Assembly (NCBI GenBank): GCA_905178155.1
Contig: CAJINV010000001.1
Span: 4,174,795 to 4,238,794 of the forward strand
Direction: 5' to 3'
Source: Amoebophrya sp. A120
Taxonomy: Eukaryota > Sar > Dinophyceae > Syndiniales > Amoebophryaceae
Length of the DNA: 64,000 nucleotides
Part shown: piece after piece, positions 1 through 11,800 of the stretch
How the letters are laid out: every line of letters begins with the position of its first letter
Numbering within the stretch: the stretch's first letter is position 1
Notes under the pieces: generated by a model
What the model was told of the DNA's origin: nothing
The model's input: the letters and a program-made list of their open reading frames with translations, nothing else
Databases searched by the model: none
Translations under genes and position numbers: made by a program

Positions 1-600
1 TAGCGTCGAGGGCCTGATGGGGGTGGGAAGCGCTGCGATGGGCGCCGTGGCGGGGGCGATGAAGAGGCGCCAGTCTCTGCCCATTGCCGAGGAGAGCGAA
101 ATTCCGATTATGAAGAGGCGGAACAGCATCGAACAAGTGATGCAGGAAATGGATGAGAAAGAGAAGCAGAAGGAGCAGGATTTACAAACCAAGGCACAAC
201 TTGCGAAGAGGTAAGTAGTCGTCTTTGACTTCTTTGTCGCTTTCGAGTTTATTATTATTTTATGTGGGATTCTTTTGATCATGATTTTTTGTTTTTCACA
301 TAAGGGTCCGCTAGTACACATGAAGATGAACCTGTCCCTGGACATCGGAGCCGTATACTATTTTGTCAGAATGATCGGGAGGCAAGAAAAAGGTAAACTT
401 GATTTCTTGTAGGCTTAGAAATATTCGCGATCGGGAATGAAATACAGAAGCTGCAAAATAAACCTGTCAGGCGTAAATCGATGGCCGCACAAGAGGCTTC
501 GCCAAAAGCAAAGGACGTGCAGAGTACCATTCTCAGCTTAAAGGAGCAGCTCCAGAAATCTAAGCAAGTGGCTAATGCAGCGTATGACGGAAACTTTTGA
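1..600 (+). CDS. 3' end of a coiled-coil protein gene (partial)
   Basis: The gene enters from the left edge and has two visible exons, 1-210 and 471-600. The first ends AAGAG followed by GTAAGT; the second starts after CCTGTCAG. Joining them keeps one frame (AG|G) to the TGA at 598-600. The product is highly charged: a Gly/Ala stretch, then basic KRRQS and KRRNS sites that look like phosphorylation motifs, then a Glu/Lys/Gln-rich helix (MQEMDEKEKQKEQ) continuing into the second exon (ILSLKEQLQKSKQ). It is probably the coiled-coil tail of a larger protein. No family is recognised. The true start and N-terminus lie outside the window. Confidence 0.6.
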
Positions 601-2048
601 ACATACGACCTCCTGCAGTCGCACCGCCTAGAGTTGGCTTCGCTATTATCGTTCACGCAACGTATAATATATAACTTTCAGGTTTGTTTATGTTACTTTT
701 CCAACGGTGTTTGTCAACGAGTTGTGAACAGAAAGTCAATACCACATCATCAATTTCTGATTTTCTTTGACCACAAGCAGAACAACAGACACAAGTGGAA
801 CCTTGAAGTCGTATCAATATGTCGAATCAACAGTCACGCCTAACTAGAACATTACGAACTAGAACTACGTCGACGCAGAGCAAAAGAGTTACTTCTACTT
901 CAGCAGCAGCTTTTTTATTTTCTTTTCCTACAACTACAGTCACCGTGCGAAACCGAAAGCAAATCCAAATTTAATTGAAAAATACGATCAGATATCGCTT
1001 TGCATGCTAATCCTAAAGGACGACTTGAATAAAAGTACTAGCTGAGTACGGAATTGCAAAATTAAATTACGGCACACGAATAGAAGAGCGAGTCGTACTA
1101 GTGCGAAAAGCAAAAGAAAAGAGCTGAAAAAGCCAGTATCAATTGAAGGTAGACACACTCATTAACATTTTCGAAGTTGCAGAAGGCACAATTTGCATAG
1201 ATAAGAACAGCTAGAGCCGAGAATACAATCGAATTTGAATCTAGGTAGTGCAGACCATATAGATTATTTTTAAGATGATAAATCATAAAGCTACATCAGT
1301 GCATAGGCATGAACTCGAAGGAAAAGATAGAAAATGAGGTTGTAAGATTTTCGATATTTTTTCGTCGGAGTTGCATCTCAGTGGCGTGTGCTGCCACCTG
1401 ATCTCTGTTGTGCGTTTGCGCGTTGGTAGTTTCAAGTTCGTAAAAATTGTTCGTTTTTTTTTTCGTTCGGAGGCCGTCCGCGCTTTGTTCTTTCCGAAGC
1501 GCCCCTGAACATTTCTTGGCCTCGCCCGGTCTCCTGGAATTTGACATCGATAAAAAAAAGCCTCCTATTTTTAGTGCGATCTAACCAATTTTAATTTTTC
1601 AGCACTACAGTAGAAGTTTGGACTCGACGACTTTCCGATGAACATGCACGGCAGCTCGGACTGCATTGAGAATGATATATAGCGACATTTTATCGTGGCA
1701 ACGGTTCACTTTGCATGCGCCTTGGTCTTTGACCACGCTTGAGATGCCTGCTAGCAGCTGCAGCGCCGTCGAGCTGGATAATATTGCTTTCCTTCAGACC
1801 TCGTCATTCTTGAGTGATTAGTAGGACCCAAGAAGTAGAAGCAGCTGCACAAAAGTATCTACAAGAAGGATTTTTGCCGAACCTCTTTTGCCCATCGCCA
1901 GGCACCTACAACTACGCTCGGGCAATTTCTTCACGTTAAGTACTACCCCCCATGAGAACCCATGGACACAATTGCGTCTTAACCTTAATCACCCAGCGCT
2001 TCCCTGTCGATCTCGATCTGTAAAAGATCAAGATAGACGCCGCCACCG
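601..2048. other. Intergenic stretch
   Basis: AT-leaning DNA with only short overlapping open frames of random composition. No gene, RNA or repeat could be supported. It lies between two + strand genes and should hold the terminator of the first and the promoter of the phosphatase. Confidence 0.5.
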
Positions 2049-3633
2049 GTGCAAAAGATAAATACAACAAGGGTAGGCTCCTTGTTCTGCAGAGCAGTGC
2101 CTTTCTCTAGCCTGGTGCGGGATCTTGACCGAAGCCAAAACCCAGTGCGCCCTCTGCTACTTACGACGATGGCGATCCACATGCAACTCTTCCGACGAAG
2201 TCGGATACCTCACTTCGCGAGGGTATTTCAAGGAGCCAAATTTGGGCTGCCGCACCCGGAGAAGGCCGACAAAGGGGGAGAAGACGCGATGCTGCTCACG
2301 TCGAAGATAATAGGCGTACTATTTTGTTGTACTATTTTCATTTTGCTTTTCTACGTATTTATTGGCATGTAAGTACTTCTGCTGCAGTTGCGAACAGTAT
2401 GAATCACAGTAGGGAATTCTACTTCTTGGAGTGATGGACTACAGGAGGACACGACGCCCTTCGTCTCTCTCTACTTCTTACACTTTTCTATACTACAACA
2501 CGCTCGTGCTTCTACAGGTCTCCGACGGCGTAGGTGGGTGGAGTCGCCGCGGCGTTGACGCCGGCGAGTACAGCCGGGCCTTGCTTTCCAACGTAGAGAA
2601 GGTAGCGGAAAAAAGCAATCTCTCGCAGCCCACCCGGATTTTGAGGAAGGCCTACGATAAGTGCCGGCACATTATGGGGTCGGCCACGGTCTGCTTGGTG
2701 ACTTTGCAAAAAGACGACACGGTAATTGTTACGAACGTCGGCGACAGCGCCGCCATAATTGTGCGACCAAGCGAAAGAAGGATCTTGTTCAAAAGCGAAG
2801 AGCAGGTTCACGATTTCAACTTTCCGAAGCAGCTCGGCATGCACTCCGACGACGTATTTACAAATTGATGTTCTTCTGATTTAGATTTTGATTTTATTGG
2901 GCAGAAAAAATTTCAGTTGTTGCAAATCCTGTGGAAGAAGATCGAGGTTGACCATCCACTGCATGCTGAGTTAATAACTCACGCACACGACTTGTAGCAT
3001 GATAGTAAATACTACGCCCAAGCAATATCAAGAGTAGAAGCAGAAGCTGTTCCATTCAAAGCTACGAACGACTCACTACAGATGCCGGAGCACGGGGATG
3101 TCCATTCCGTGAAAGTTCAAGAGGGCGACTTGATTCTGTGCGCAACCGACGGAATTTTTGATAACTTGTTCGACGAGGATATCCTGGAGCGCCTGTGTGG
3201 CCCGGCTACGGGAGCGGATGAAGCAGACGCGATGTCAACAGCCTCTACTACAAGTACTTCGACGCCCTCCGAGGAAGGAGCGGCATCAAGCAAAGCGTCA
3301 ACCGGCTCCACTACTTCCAGCGAACAAGAGGCGGCAACACCAGCATCATCGGAAAATTCTGCGTCATCAACCACTGAACAAACAGCTATTTCAAACCTCG
3401 AGCAGAGGGCGCAGGACATCGTGAAGGCAGCATTTGTGCTGTCGCTTGACCCGCACTACAATTCACCTTTTGCCTCCAGGGAAAAGGAATGGCTGGAGAA
3501 ACTACCCGCGGCTCTGCGGCCAAAGGGAAAGGGGTACGAAGGAGGAAAGCCGGATGACATTTCTGCGGTCCTCGTGGAAATTGTGGACAAGGGCGACGAC
3601 GGAAAGCCATTCGCCCGACGAGTGTCTTTGTAA
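2049..3633 (+). CDS. PPTC7: PTC7/PPTC7-like PP2C protein phosphatase
   Basis: Three exons, 2049-2315, 2518-2853 and 3082-3633, joined in phase 0 at GT-AG introns (donors GTACTA and GTATTT) into ~384 residues. PTC7-type PP2C enzymes are metal-dependent Ser/Thr phosphatases, usually of the mitochondrial matrix. Visible signatures are LPHPEKADKGGEDA (~70-83), VSDGVGGW across the first junction (metal-binding Asp), TNVGDSA, LCATDGIFDN with a second metal Asp, and KPDDISAVLVEI near the C-terminus. An Arg-rich stretch after an internal Met at 2169 (MQLFRRSR) resembles a mitochondrial presequence, so 2169 may be the true start. Odd: a ~60-residue Ser/Thr/Glu insertion (about 3220-3400) just after the LCATDG motif. 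Confidence 0.88.
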
Positions 3634-5822
3634 AGTTAGTACGAGGACTTCTAACTGGAGTAGTTCTAGTACTAAATGCTGCGGGAGAAAGTATAGTGCC
3701 ATCTTCAGTGGCCGCTGTTGCTTTGTTTCAGGAACATCAAGGTGTTGGAGTCGTGTTTCTTGATAAAAAGAGCTGAGTGGCTACAACGAGATTGCACGCA
3801 GGCAAGCGCAAGCAGAAGAGAACCAGCACCCCGCACGTCGTGCTACAGACGCCCGAGCTTACTGTCGTGACTGAGTCCGGCTCATTGCACCTGCTTTGCA
3901 AGAACGAGCGCCACGCTCATGATTCCGCCAGGCGAAGACCGCTAAGCTAAGTTCTTTGCAAGAACAGGACCTGCGTTTACTAGTGGAGGTACGAATATTC
4001 GCCGGTGCAGGCCACGGCTGCAAACATGGAGATCTTCAAGTCTGCGAACAACATTTGCGTCGCACGTCGTGGTCCTCATTTCGCTGCAGCGCCTTGGGTT
4101 ACCAGTCCTGCTATCGGCGGAGTACTAAATATGCGCCACCGCAGAAGCGGATGTTGAAGTACAAGCACAACTCGTCAAGCTCTACTCTAAGACTATACTG
4201 CGGCTCGCTTCGCTTCCCCTTCGGTACCAGCAGCGACAGGTTCTGGTAGATGTGTAGTTTCTACGGCTGTTCAAGGGCTCGAATGAAAACTAAGTCCTAA
4301 AGATGATGATGATGATGATGATGATGATGAGCCAGAGGAAATGCACATAAGATGAAGGACAATGCTTTACATCTTCGCTGTGAACTTTCTTTGGTGGGTC
4401 AAGTATGCTCTCCGCCTCTGCGCAGAAAAATGAAAAATCAAAAACATCGACGTCAGAGTTTTAAATCAAGTATGATCACCATCACGCAAACGAAGGCGCA
4501 ATAGTGGATCGTGCCTTTTGCTTTTGTTCCAGTTGCAGTGAGTTCGATGTTCTTGTGCTCGAAGTCTCGTCTTCCGTTCAAAAAAGAGCAGATCTCTTTT
4601 TGCCTTGTTTTAATTGTGTGTTTTTTTTGCTTTTCGTCATGGTGTTTCCGTAAGCTTGTGGCTTGGCGTTCTCGACACTGAGTCTGAGTTCCTTTATTTA
4701 CCGAAGAAAATTTTACTTGGCAGCACGCGTTGAAGTACGACTGCCGGCTCCAACATCCCTAGCTTGTGACCTCGGAGGTGTCAGTTTTAGAAGTCGTCTT
4801 TAGTGACAACGAACTCCTGTACCTGTAATCATAGATGACAGATAAGAAACCACTCTTATCCGGACGACTTAGTTTTATGCTTCGTATAGAGGCACAAAGT
4901 CCCAGTTCGTTTTCAGTTTATCCGAATTCTATTCATCAGCGGGCGACCACGGCGGCTGCAACCGTTATAGACTAAATTCTTACAGTATTTCCCGCTAACC
5001 GCAAATACTTAAACAAAGACCCGAAAGCCGCCAGGAAGAGGAAGAGCTCTTTATGTTTGATATAACAGTCCCCTTGTAGATAGAAGGACAAAGCCATCTT
5101 TCAACTCGTGCTACATCGATCACCTCGCCGAGATTTTTCTTCTTCTCTGTTAGTCTTACCAAGTACCGAGTCAGTCTCTCCTGTGTTTTCTGTAAGAAGT
5201 TTCAGTAGCAGAAACCGTGCTATTTCCGTCACCATTTTCAACCTTCCTCTTTTCCGTAGCTGCTGTGTCTGTTGTGATTTCTTGACTGAAAACGCACGAG
5301 AGGAGTGGGAGACACTTTGGAAAAAGCTGCAGCGACACTCCAGCAGCTAGCATACCACGCCGGGTGGAATAAGAGGAAGAGAATCTGGCACTGAGGCCTT
5401 TTTTGCACGGGTTCGCCTGTTGGGCCACGACTGGTACGAGGACCGCAAACAAGTCAAAGACTAAGATACTTCTTTAGCAGGAGCGCAGCAGGACGAGAAA
5501 CAGAAACTAATTCATATTCATCTTCATTGTGTGAAGACATCAACAAACTATATTGGTGTGATGAAGAAGATGAAAAGCTCCTACGTAACAAGTGCCAGAA
5601 GTAATCATGCGATGAGTGGGGGGAGGAACAGCAACAGGAGGAAGAACTGTAGCTTTAGCTCTAGCTCAGAATAAACAAAGGGATAACTTCAGCAATCCGG
5701 AAACGCGACGAGGACGCTCTTCCCTAGTTAGTGTGTAATAACAATACTAGCACTAGGGTACTATACATATCACTTGTAATAGAGATCGTATACGATGTGC
5801 TAAGCTGTGACTGTGTGCGCAA
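3634..5822. other. Intergenic stretch with trinucleotide microsatellite
   Basis: No gene is supported; open frames are short and unlike protein. The only clear landmark is the ATG/GAT run at 4302-4330. The last part should carry the promoter of the phosphodiesterase gene. Confidence 0.5.
4302..4330 (+). repeat. (GAT)n microsatellite
   Basis: About ten uninterrupted GAT units in intergenic DNA. Confidence 0.95.
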
Positions 5823-8800
5823 ATGGGCTGCGGAGCGTCTTCTACCACACCATCAACGACATCGGCGTCTTCCAACGCTGCAAGCAGGTTACTAGTGCAA
5901 GGAAGCGCAACGCTCCTCGATAAAAATTGCAGTAAACGCGAAGTTCTTCTAGATAGCACGTCTCCTGCTCGCCGAGGTGTAGTTGCTTCTTCCTCTTCCG
6001 GCTTCGTTCTGTCCTCATCTTCCGGTGGGCAGCTCGGCTCTTTTTTCAGCTCCCCACCGCCCCGCGGCCGTGGCAGTTGTACACACCGCGGCCGGCGAAC
6101 GAGCACAACCAAAAAAGAAGAGGATTTCGATTCGCCGTGTGCAATTGTGAACGGAGAGGACTCGCGAAACGAAAAGAACGCATTTTTCCAGGATGACCGA
6201 CTGGATGAAGGAGGTGAAGTGGAGCAGTTAATAGTGTACCCAAAAACTCACCAAAACCAACCATTTTTGTCCTCCCACGAACAACAAATTTTTACCACTC
6301 CATCCACTGTGCCGCCTCTGAGTACGACGCAATCCAAAGTAACGGGAGCTGGTGCCACCAGCACTGCTACAGCTATTCCTCTCGCAGGTGGTGCTCCCGT
6401 GGCCGTGCTGACAACTACATTTTCCAACTTGTATGAACAGTGCAGCACGCCGGAAGATCCGGAACACGAAAGCCGCAACGTCGTCAGCGTCCGCCTCAAC
6501 CATGATGACCATCATGCTGACAAGAAGACGGGACGTTCTTTGAGTGACGAGATTGTGGAGATAACCAGCGACGACGAAGTCATCGACTCGACGACGCACC
6601 GAACTCCTGCCGGCGCTCCTGCCCCATCTTTAATACAGTCGCCGCCCGCAGCTGGTGGCCTTGCACCAGAACTCCTGCCAAAAAATTTTGTGGATCCGCA
6701 AAGAACAAGAAGTATCAATAGTATGACAAGCAGAAAAACAACGACCCAATCGTCCCAAAATGCTGCGGAAGGTCATCAACCTGCAGGTGACGAGCAAGAC
6801 AAATCGGCACAGCAGCATCTGCATGGCGTCACTAATTTGTCAGCTGCTAGTAGGATGTCGAACTGGAGCTCTGGTTCTTCGGGTTCCTCTGCCATGCTCG
6901 GAGGAACATCTGGTGGCACAACGTCGTTTCTCAACCGCGGGTCCACTTTCTCGACCCTTTCCGGGCTTGGGCACCACCAGGAAGATCATAGCTTCGTGCC
7001 CTCGCCAGAACAGCAAGCAGGCGACCGGTATAATCGGGTGCACCAGCTCGAAGATGTAGATGAGAACAATGCTTCCACTTCTACCTCGTGCGGTCCAAAC
7101 CAGAGAGATGAAACACATCTGTCTAATGAACTACTTGTCGCGACGAAGACTGATGGGGCGGATGAAGACGAAGAATTGATCATTTCTCATAGTGCCAGCG
7201 GTCCAGCACGTGTGCTCGTAGAGGGAAGAGCCACGACGACGACCTCATCATCTTCCAGGATAACAAGAACTGCGGCTGGCGCCACTGGGGCAGTGGATGA
7301 TGTAGAGATTCTGGAAAACAACTACACAGAGGGGCCGGTGGCGCCCCCTTCGTCGTCGGCTGAAACGACCCCCGTCTTCCATCCCTTAGAGCCCTCTTCT
7401 GGCTCTACACTTCACCTTCAGGACGTGCAGGCCGCCCGGAGAAATCGCACGACGAGCATGGCGTCGGCCGCGCCGCCCACACCGTCCTCGTCTTCTTCGA
7501 GTAGCAACGCTAGTAACTCGAACAGAAACTGTTCTCTAGTACGTGGAACGGGCGGAGGACCACAACCACTTAATACAACCGCGTCCTCAGTGAATCAACA
7601 TCATCAACAACAACTCCACGCGAGTATGCAGCTGCTGCGGCGGAATCATGTGAATAGGCGGAAGAGCTCCCTGTCTGTTGCAACCGCGACCTCGCTAAAA
7701 GTGCTGCTGGAGCAGGAAATCGAGCGGCAAAAGAAGCGGTCGGGCAGCAACGAGTCCTGTGCGCCGATCGCAATTGACCTACACCACTTGGAATTGGACC
7801 AGATTGCCGAAACCGATGAGGAGCAGGAGGTCCTGGAACGGGTTTTTGCCGCGGCAGACCGAGAGAACCAGGGTCGCTGCAGCCCGCGCGAGCTGCGCTT
7901 GCTCTTCCGGGTTTTGGGCATTCCGGCGAAGGATTTAGTGGAGCATTTCAATGAAGAAAATCTGATGCTCGCCGCCCCGGCGTCGAGCCCAGGTACTATG
8001 GTCGTGCAGACAGTGCAACACCCGACTGCGCCGCCGCAGTTGAGCAGTTCCTGTTCGGGATCCACGGGTGGTGCTCAGCCAACAGCATCTTCTTCATCGC
8101 ACCAGCAATCAACTAGCGAGCAGCAGAGTGCAGAGTTGACACTTCAATTGAACGACAATCTGATGAGCGCCGTCCGGTGGGACCTGCGGCAATTTGAGCG
8201 GTGGGTGCCCCAAGATCTGGCTGAGGCCGTAGTGAACGCGCTGCGCGCAAGGCCCTTCGCACTAGACCACCCGTCTTTGCATACTCTTTGTGACCTGGTC
8301 GCCGTGCTCGACAGCCTGGATACGGAATACACCGGGGCTATTGATCCGTCAGAGCTGTCAACGGTATGTACAATCATGTTCGAGATGAGTGATATTTGTA
8401 GTGCCTGTGTTTTTTTTTCTCCGCTTTGATCTCCTTCGTTCTCGACGAATGGGCATGATGAGTCCTGATGATGATGTAGCTGTAGTTTTTCAAAAATCGA
8501 GTTTCTACTTTCTCCAAAAATTATCGGACAGATTTGCGAGAACCTGCATCTGAACCCGGCCGAAAATACGGGACTGGTAAACCTGGTTGGTTCTCCGGAA
8601 AAAGCCGCGGTTTCCACGGCGCCCGTGTCGATCGACAAGTTTCTGCAAACGCTGACGGCCGAGGAACTGACCGTGATCCACAAAAGACTTCCCGAGCTCG
8701 AGCTGGAACCGGGCTCGTTCCGCCGGGTCAGTGGCGAAATCTCTCGGGCGTTCACGAGTTCGGAAGCCACGAGCCACCGGTCGGTGATCGACCCGAGCCG

Positions 8801-11800
8801 CGGGGGAAATTTTTTGATGAACTGCCGCTTTTCCAAATCCAGGTCCAGCTCCAGAACTAGTACGAACCTACAGCTCGTCCAGACGCCCCGGGGCGGGTTG
8901 CTGCACAAAACCGGCTCCTTGACGGCGGATGAGCAACTCCACCTGGCGGACAGGGACCACAGAGGCTCCTCGAAGGACGCGCGGAGCAATTTTTTCGATG
9001 TCCTCGACCTGGACACGGCGGACGACCAGATGAACTTCGTGCTTCACGTGTTTGGCAATTTGCAGTGGAACTTGACAGTTGGCTCTACCTCCATCGGAAT
9101 GAAATCTACTTCGAAAAATAACGCTGACGACGACGACGGGGGGTCCTCTTTGTTACACCCAACGATCTCCGATCCAGGAACGATGCACGGTCTGGTAGTG
9201 CCGCACTTGACCCACTTCATGCGGTCCTCTAGCACTTCCTCCGCATCCATTTTCCCCTTCGCATCGAGCTCGTGCTCGCGGCAGCCGCCGCCCGCCAACG
9301 ACGCGACGGCGATCCTACGGGAGGTCAGGCTAGCGGAGACGGGCCTGCGTCAGTACTGCAGCGCGCTGCGCTTGGCGTACATCCCCAACGCGTATCTATC
9401 AAAAGGAAAAATCCCCCCACCCCATATCGAAATGGGAATCTGTGATGCGGGATTTGTGTACACAAATGATCGGCTTTGTCTTGCAATAGAGGACTGCAGA
9501 CAGATACGAAGCCGGATTAGGGATGTTTTGGTGTAGGCGCCTAGCAAGGTATGGGCATTCTCTGTAGGCCAGACAGCATCACAAATTGCCTGCATAACGC
9601 GGCGGGGTTTTTTTATTTGTCTTCTTGCACTACTGAGACGATTTGTGGCCTCAAATCAGCATGACAAATTTTGAGAAGTATCCCGTTCTGGTATGGGGAG
9701 GGGGGATTTTTCCTCTCAATAGTATCACAACTATCACCACGCACTGAACACGCTGCATTTGTGCTCGCAGTACTTGTCGGGGACGAAAAGCGCGGGAAAA
9801 ACCTTGCTGTACAGCCTCGAGGTATATCTTCACGCAGAGATAGGATTAGGAAAATCAACAAGTACAAGATTATCATATGTCAGTGCTTTTTTCCTCTACC
9901 AGGTCCTGATCCTCGCGCCAGTGAAACAAGCACAACACACTCACATCATTTGAACTACACCTGGCGAAGAGGAAGATGAACGCCGGTTGAAGTCTTGTAA
10001 GCCCCTTACTTTTCGTTTTCAGTGAAGATTCAATATACAGAGAACAATGACAATCATGAATGAAAATTTGTAAATCAAAACGAATAGGTGCTCACTTGTC
10101 TTTGTGCTGCTCTGGCGCACGACGTTGGCCACCGCGGCTTTACCAACCCGTTCGAAGTTGCCACGGGTTCGGAGCTTGCCATTTTCTACAATGATAACTC
10201 CGTCTTGGAAAATATGCACGCCTCTGTCGGTTTTTCGCACGCGGAGCGCTTCATCCTACCAAACTTGTTCCACGTAGTCGACGCGCAGGCAGCACATCCT
10301 GTTCCTGAGGCTGGTGGGGCGAGCTCCTCGAGCCGCTCTAGTGCCGGTTCTAGCTGCAATATTTCCAGCATCACTGCAGTCTCCGCTTCTCCGGCTGCAG
10401 CAGCCGAAAGAAGTTGTATAATCGAGGCTGAGCAGGCAGAGAAGAAAGACAATTCGGCTGAGCTTGTGCAAACCGAAGCGATAACAATAAACACATCAGC
10501 GAACAACGGCGCAGTACCAGACCAGCACAGCTTTTCCAAATCGTCATCGTCAGGGCCAAGCACCAGCAACCCCGTGAGAGCAGGAGGACCAAGGTACGAG
10601 AAGGTAGGTCGCGAAGTGTGGCGGCGGTTCCGCAAGATTTTTATCGAGAGTATTTTGGGCACGGATATGGTGCACCACGAAAAGCAAGTGAAGGCCGCTT
10701 CCATGCTCGCGACGCAGCGCAAGCACTCCATGATCAACTCGGCTACACCATTTTTTCCGCCCGGGGTTTCGAACGGTGCCAGCAGCGGAACTGCTCGGGC
10801 AACCGAAGCAGGAGGAGCTTCCTCTTCTACATCTTGCAACACGAACACCACAGCTGCAAATACTAAGCCACAAAAGGCTGCACCCTCATCCGCCGAGAAC
10901 GATGACGTTGTTGTAGAAGCTTCCGCGTCCTCCGAAGATGCACTTCCTCCACGCGACGAGGACTCTAGTGGGTCTACAGGTGCAGCTGCATTGGAAGTTG
11001 TTGTGAGGAGCAAGGATAAGGAAATAACAAGCTGCGCAAAAAATATTAGGTCTTCTGTGATCAACACGACGACGCCAACAAGGGCGGACCACTCGACGTC
11101 CTCTTTCCACCTCGACGAGACCGGTCGGTCTCAGCTCGTGGAATTGGTGTTGCACACCGCGGACATCGGGAATGGGTGCCAGCCGCTCTCCGTCGCGTTA
11201 CGGTGGAAGGACCGAATTCTCGAGGAATTTTCCAACCAGGCCGCGGAAGAGGCGAAGGTCGGTATCCCGGTGACGCCGTTCATGCTGAACCTGCACGACC
11301 CGATCGTGGCCGCGAAGAGCCAGATCGCCTTTGTCGGCTTCGTCGTTGCCCCGTTGATGCAGATTGTCAGCCCGCTGCTGGGGCTGGACACCTACATGGA
11401 GTGTATGTACTCCAACACCCAGTACTACCAAGACATCGTCAACGCGAATAACAAGCTGGGGCTGCAGCAAGCGGATACTCATAACTGTAATGGGAGCAGT
11501 TCTTGTTCATCTTCTGGCACAGCAGTTTCTGGTGCAGCTGTCGCCACAAAAAATACAACTAATACTAATACAGCAGGAGCCAGTTGCGCTGACACGTCGA
11601 AAAATGGAGGAACCAAGACGAAAAGTAGAGGAGCACCACCAGGCGCCGCGAGGACCACCACGAAGGGGCCGCTGAGCAAGACCTCGGACAACTGCAGCAA
11701 GGATGTTGCGCCACTAGCACTGGAAGAAGAACAAGAGGACAAGGTGTCAAATGCGGACAACAAGAACGGAGCAAACAGCAAAGCGACCACCACGACCACA

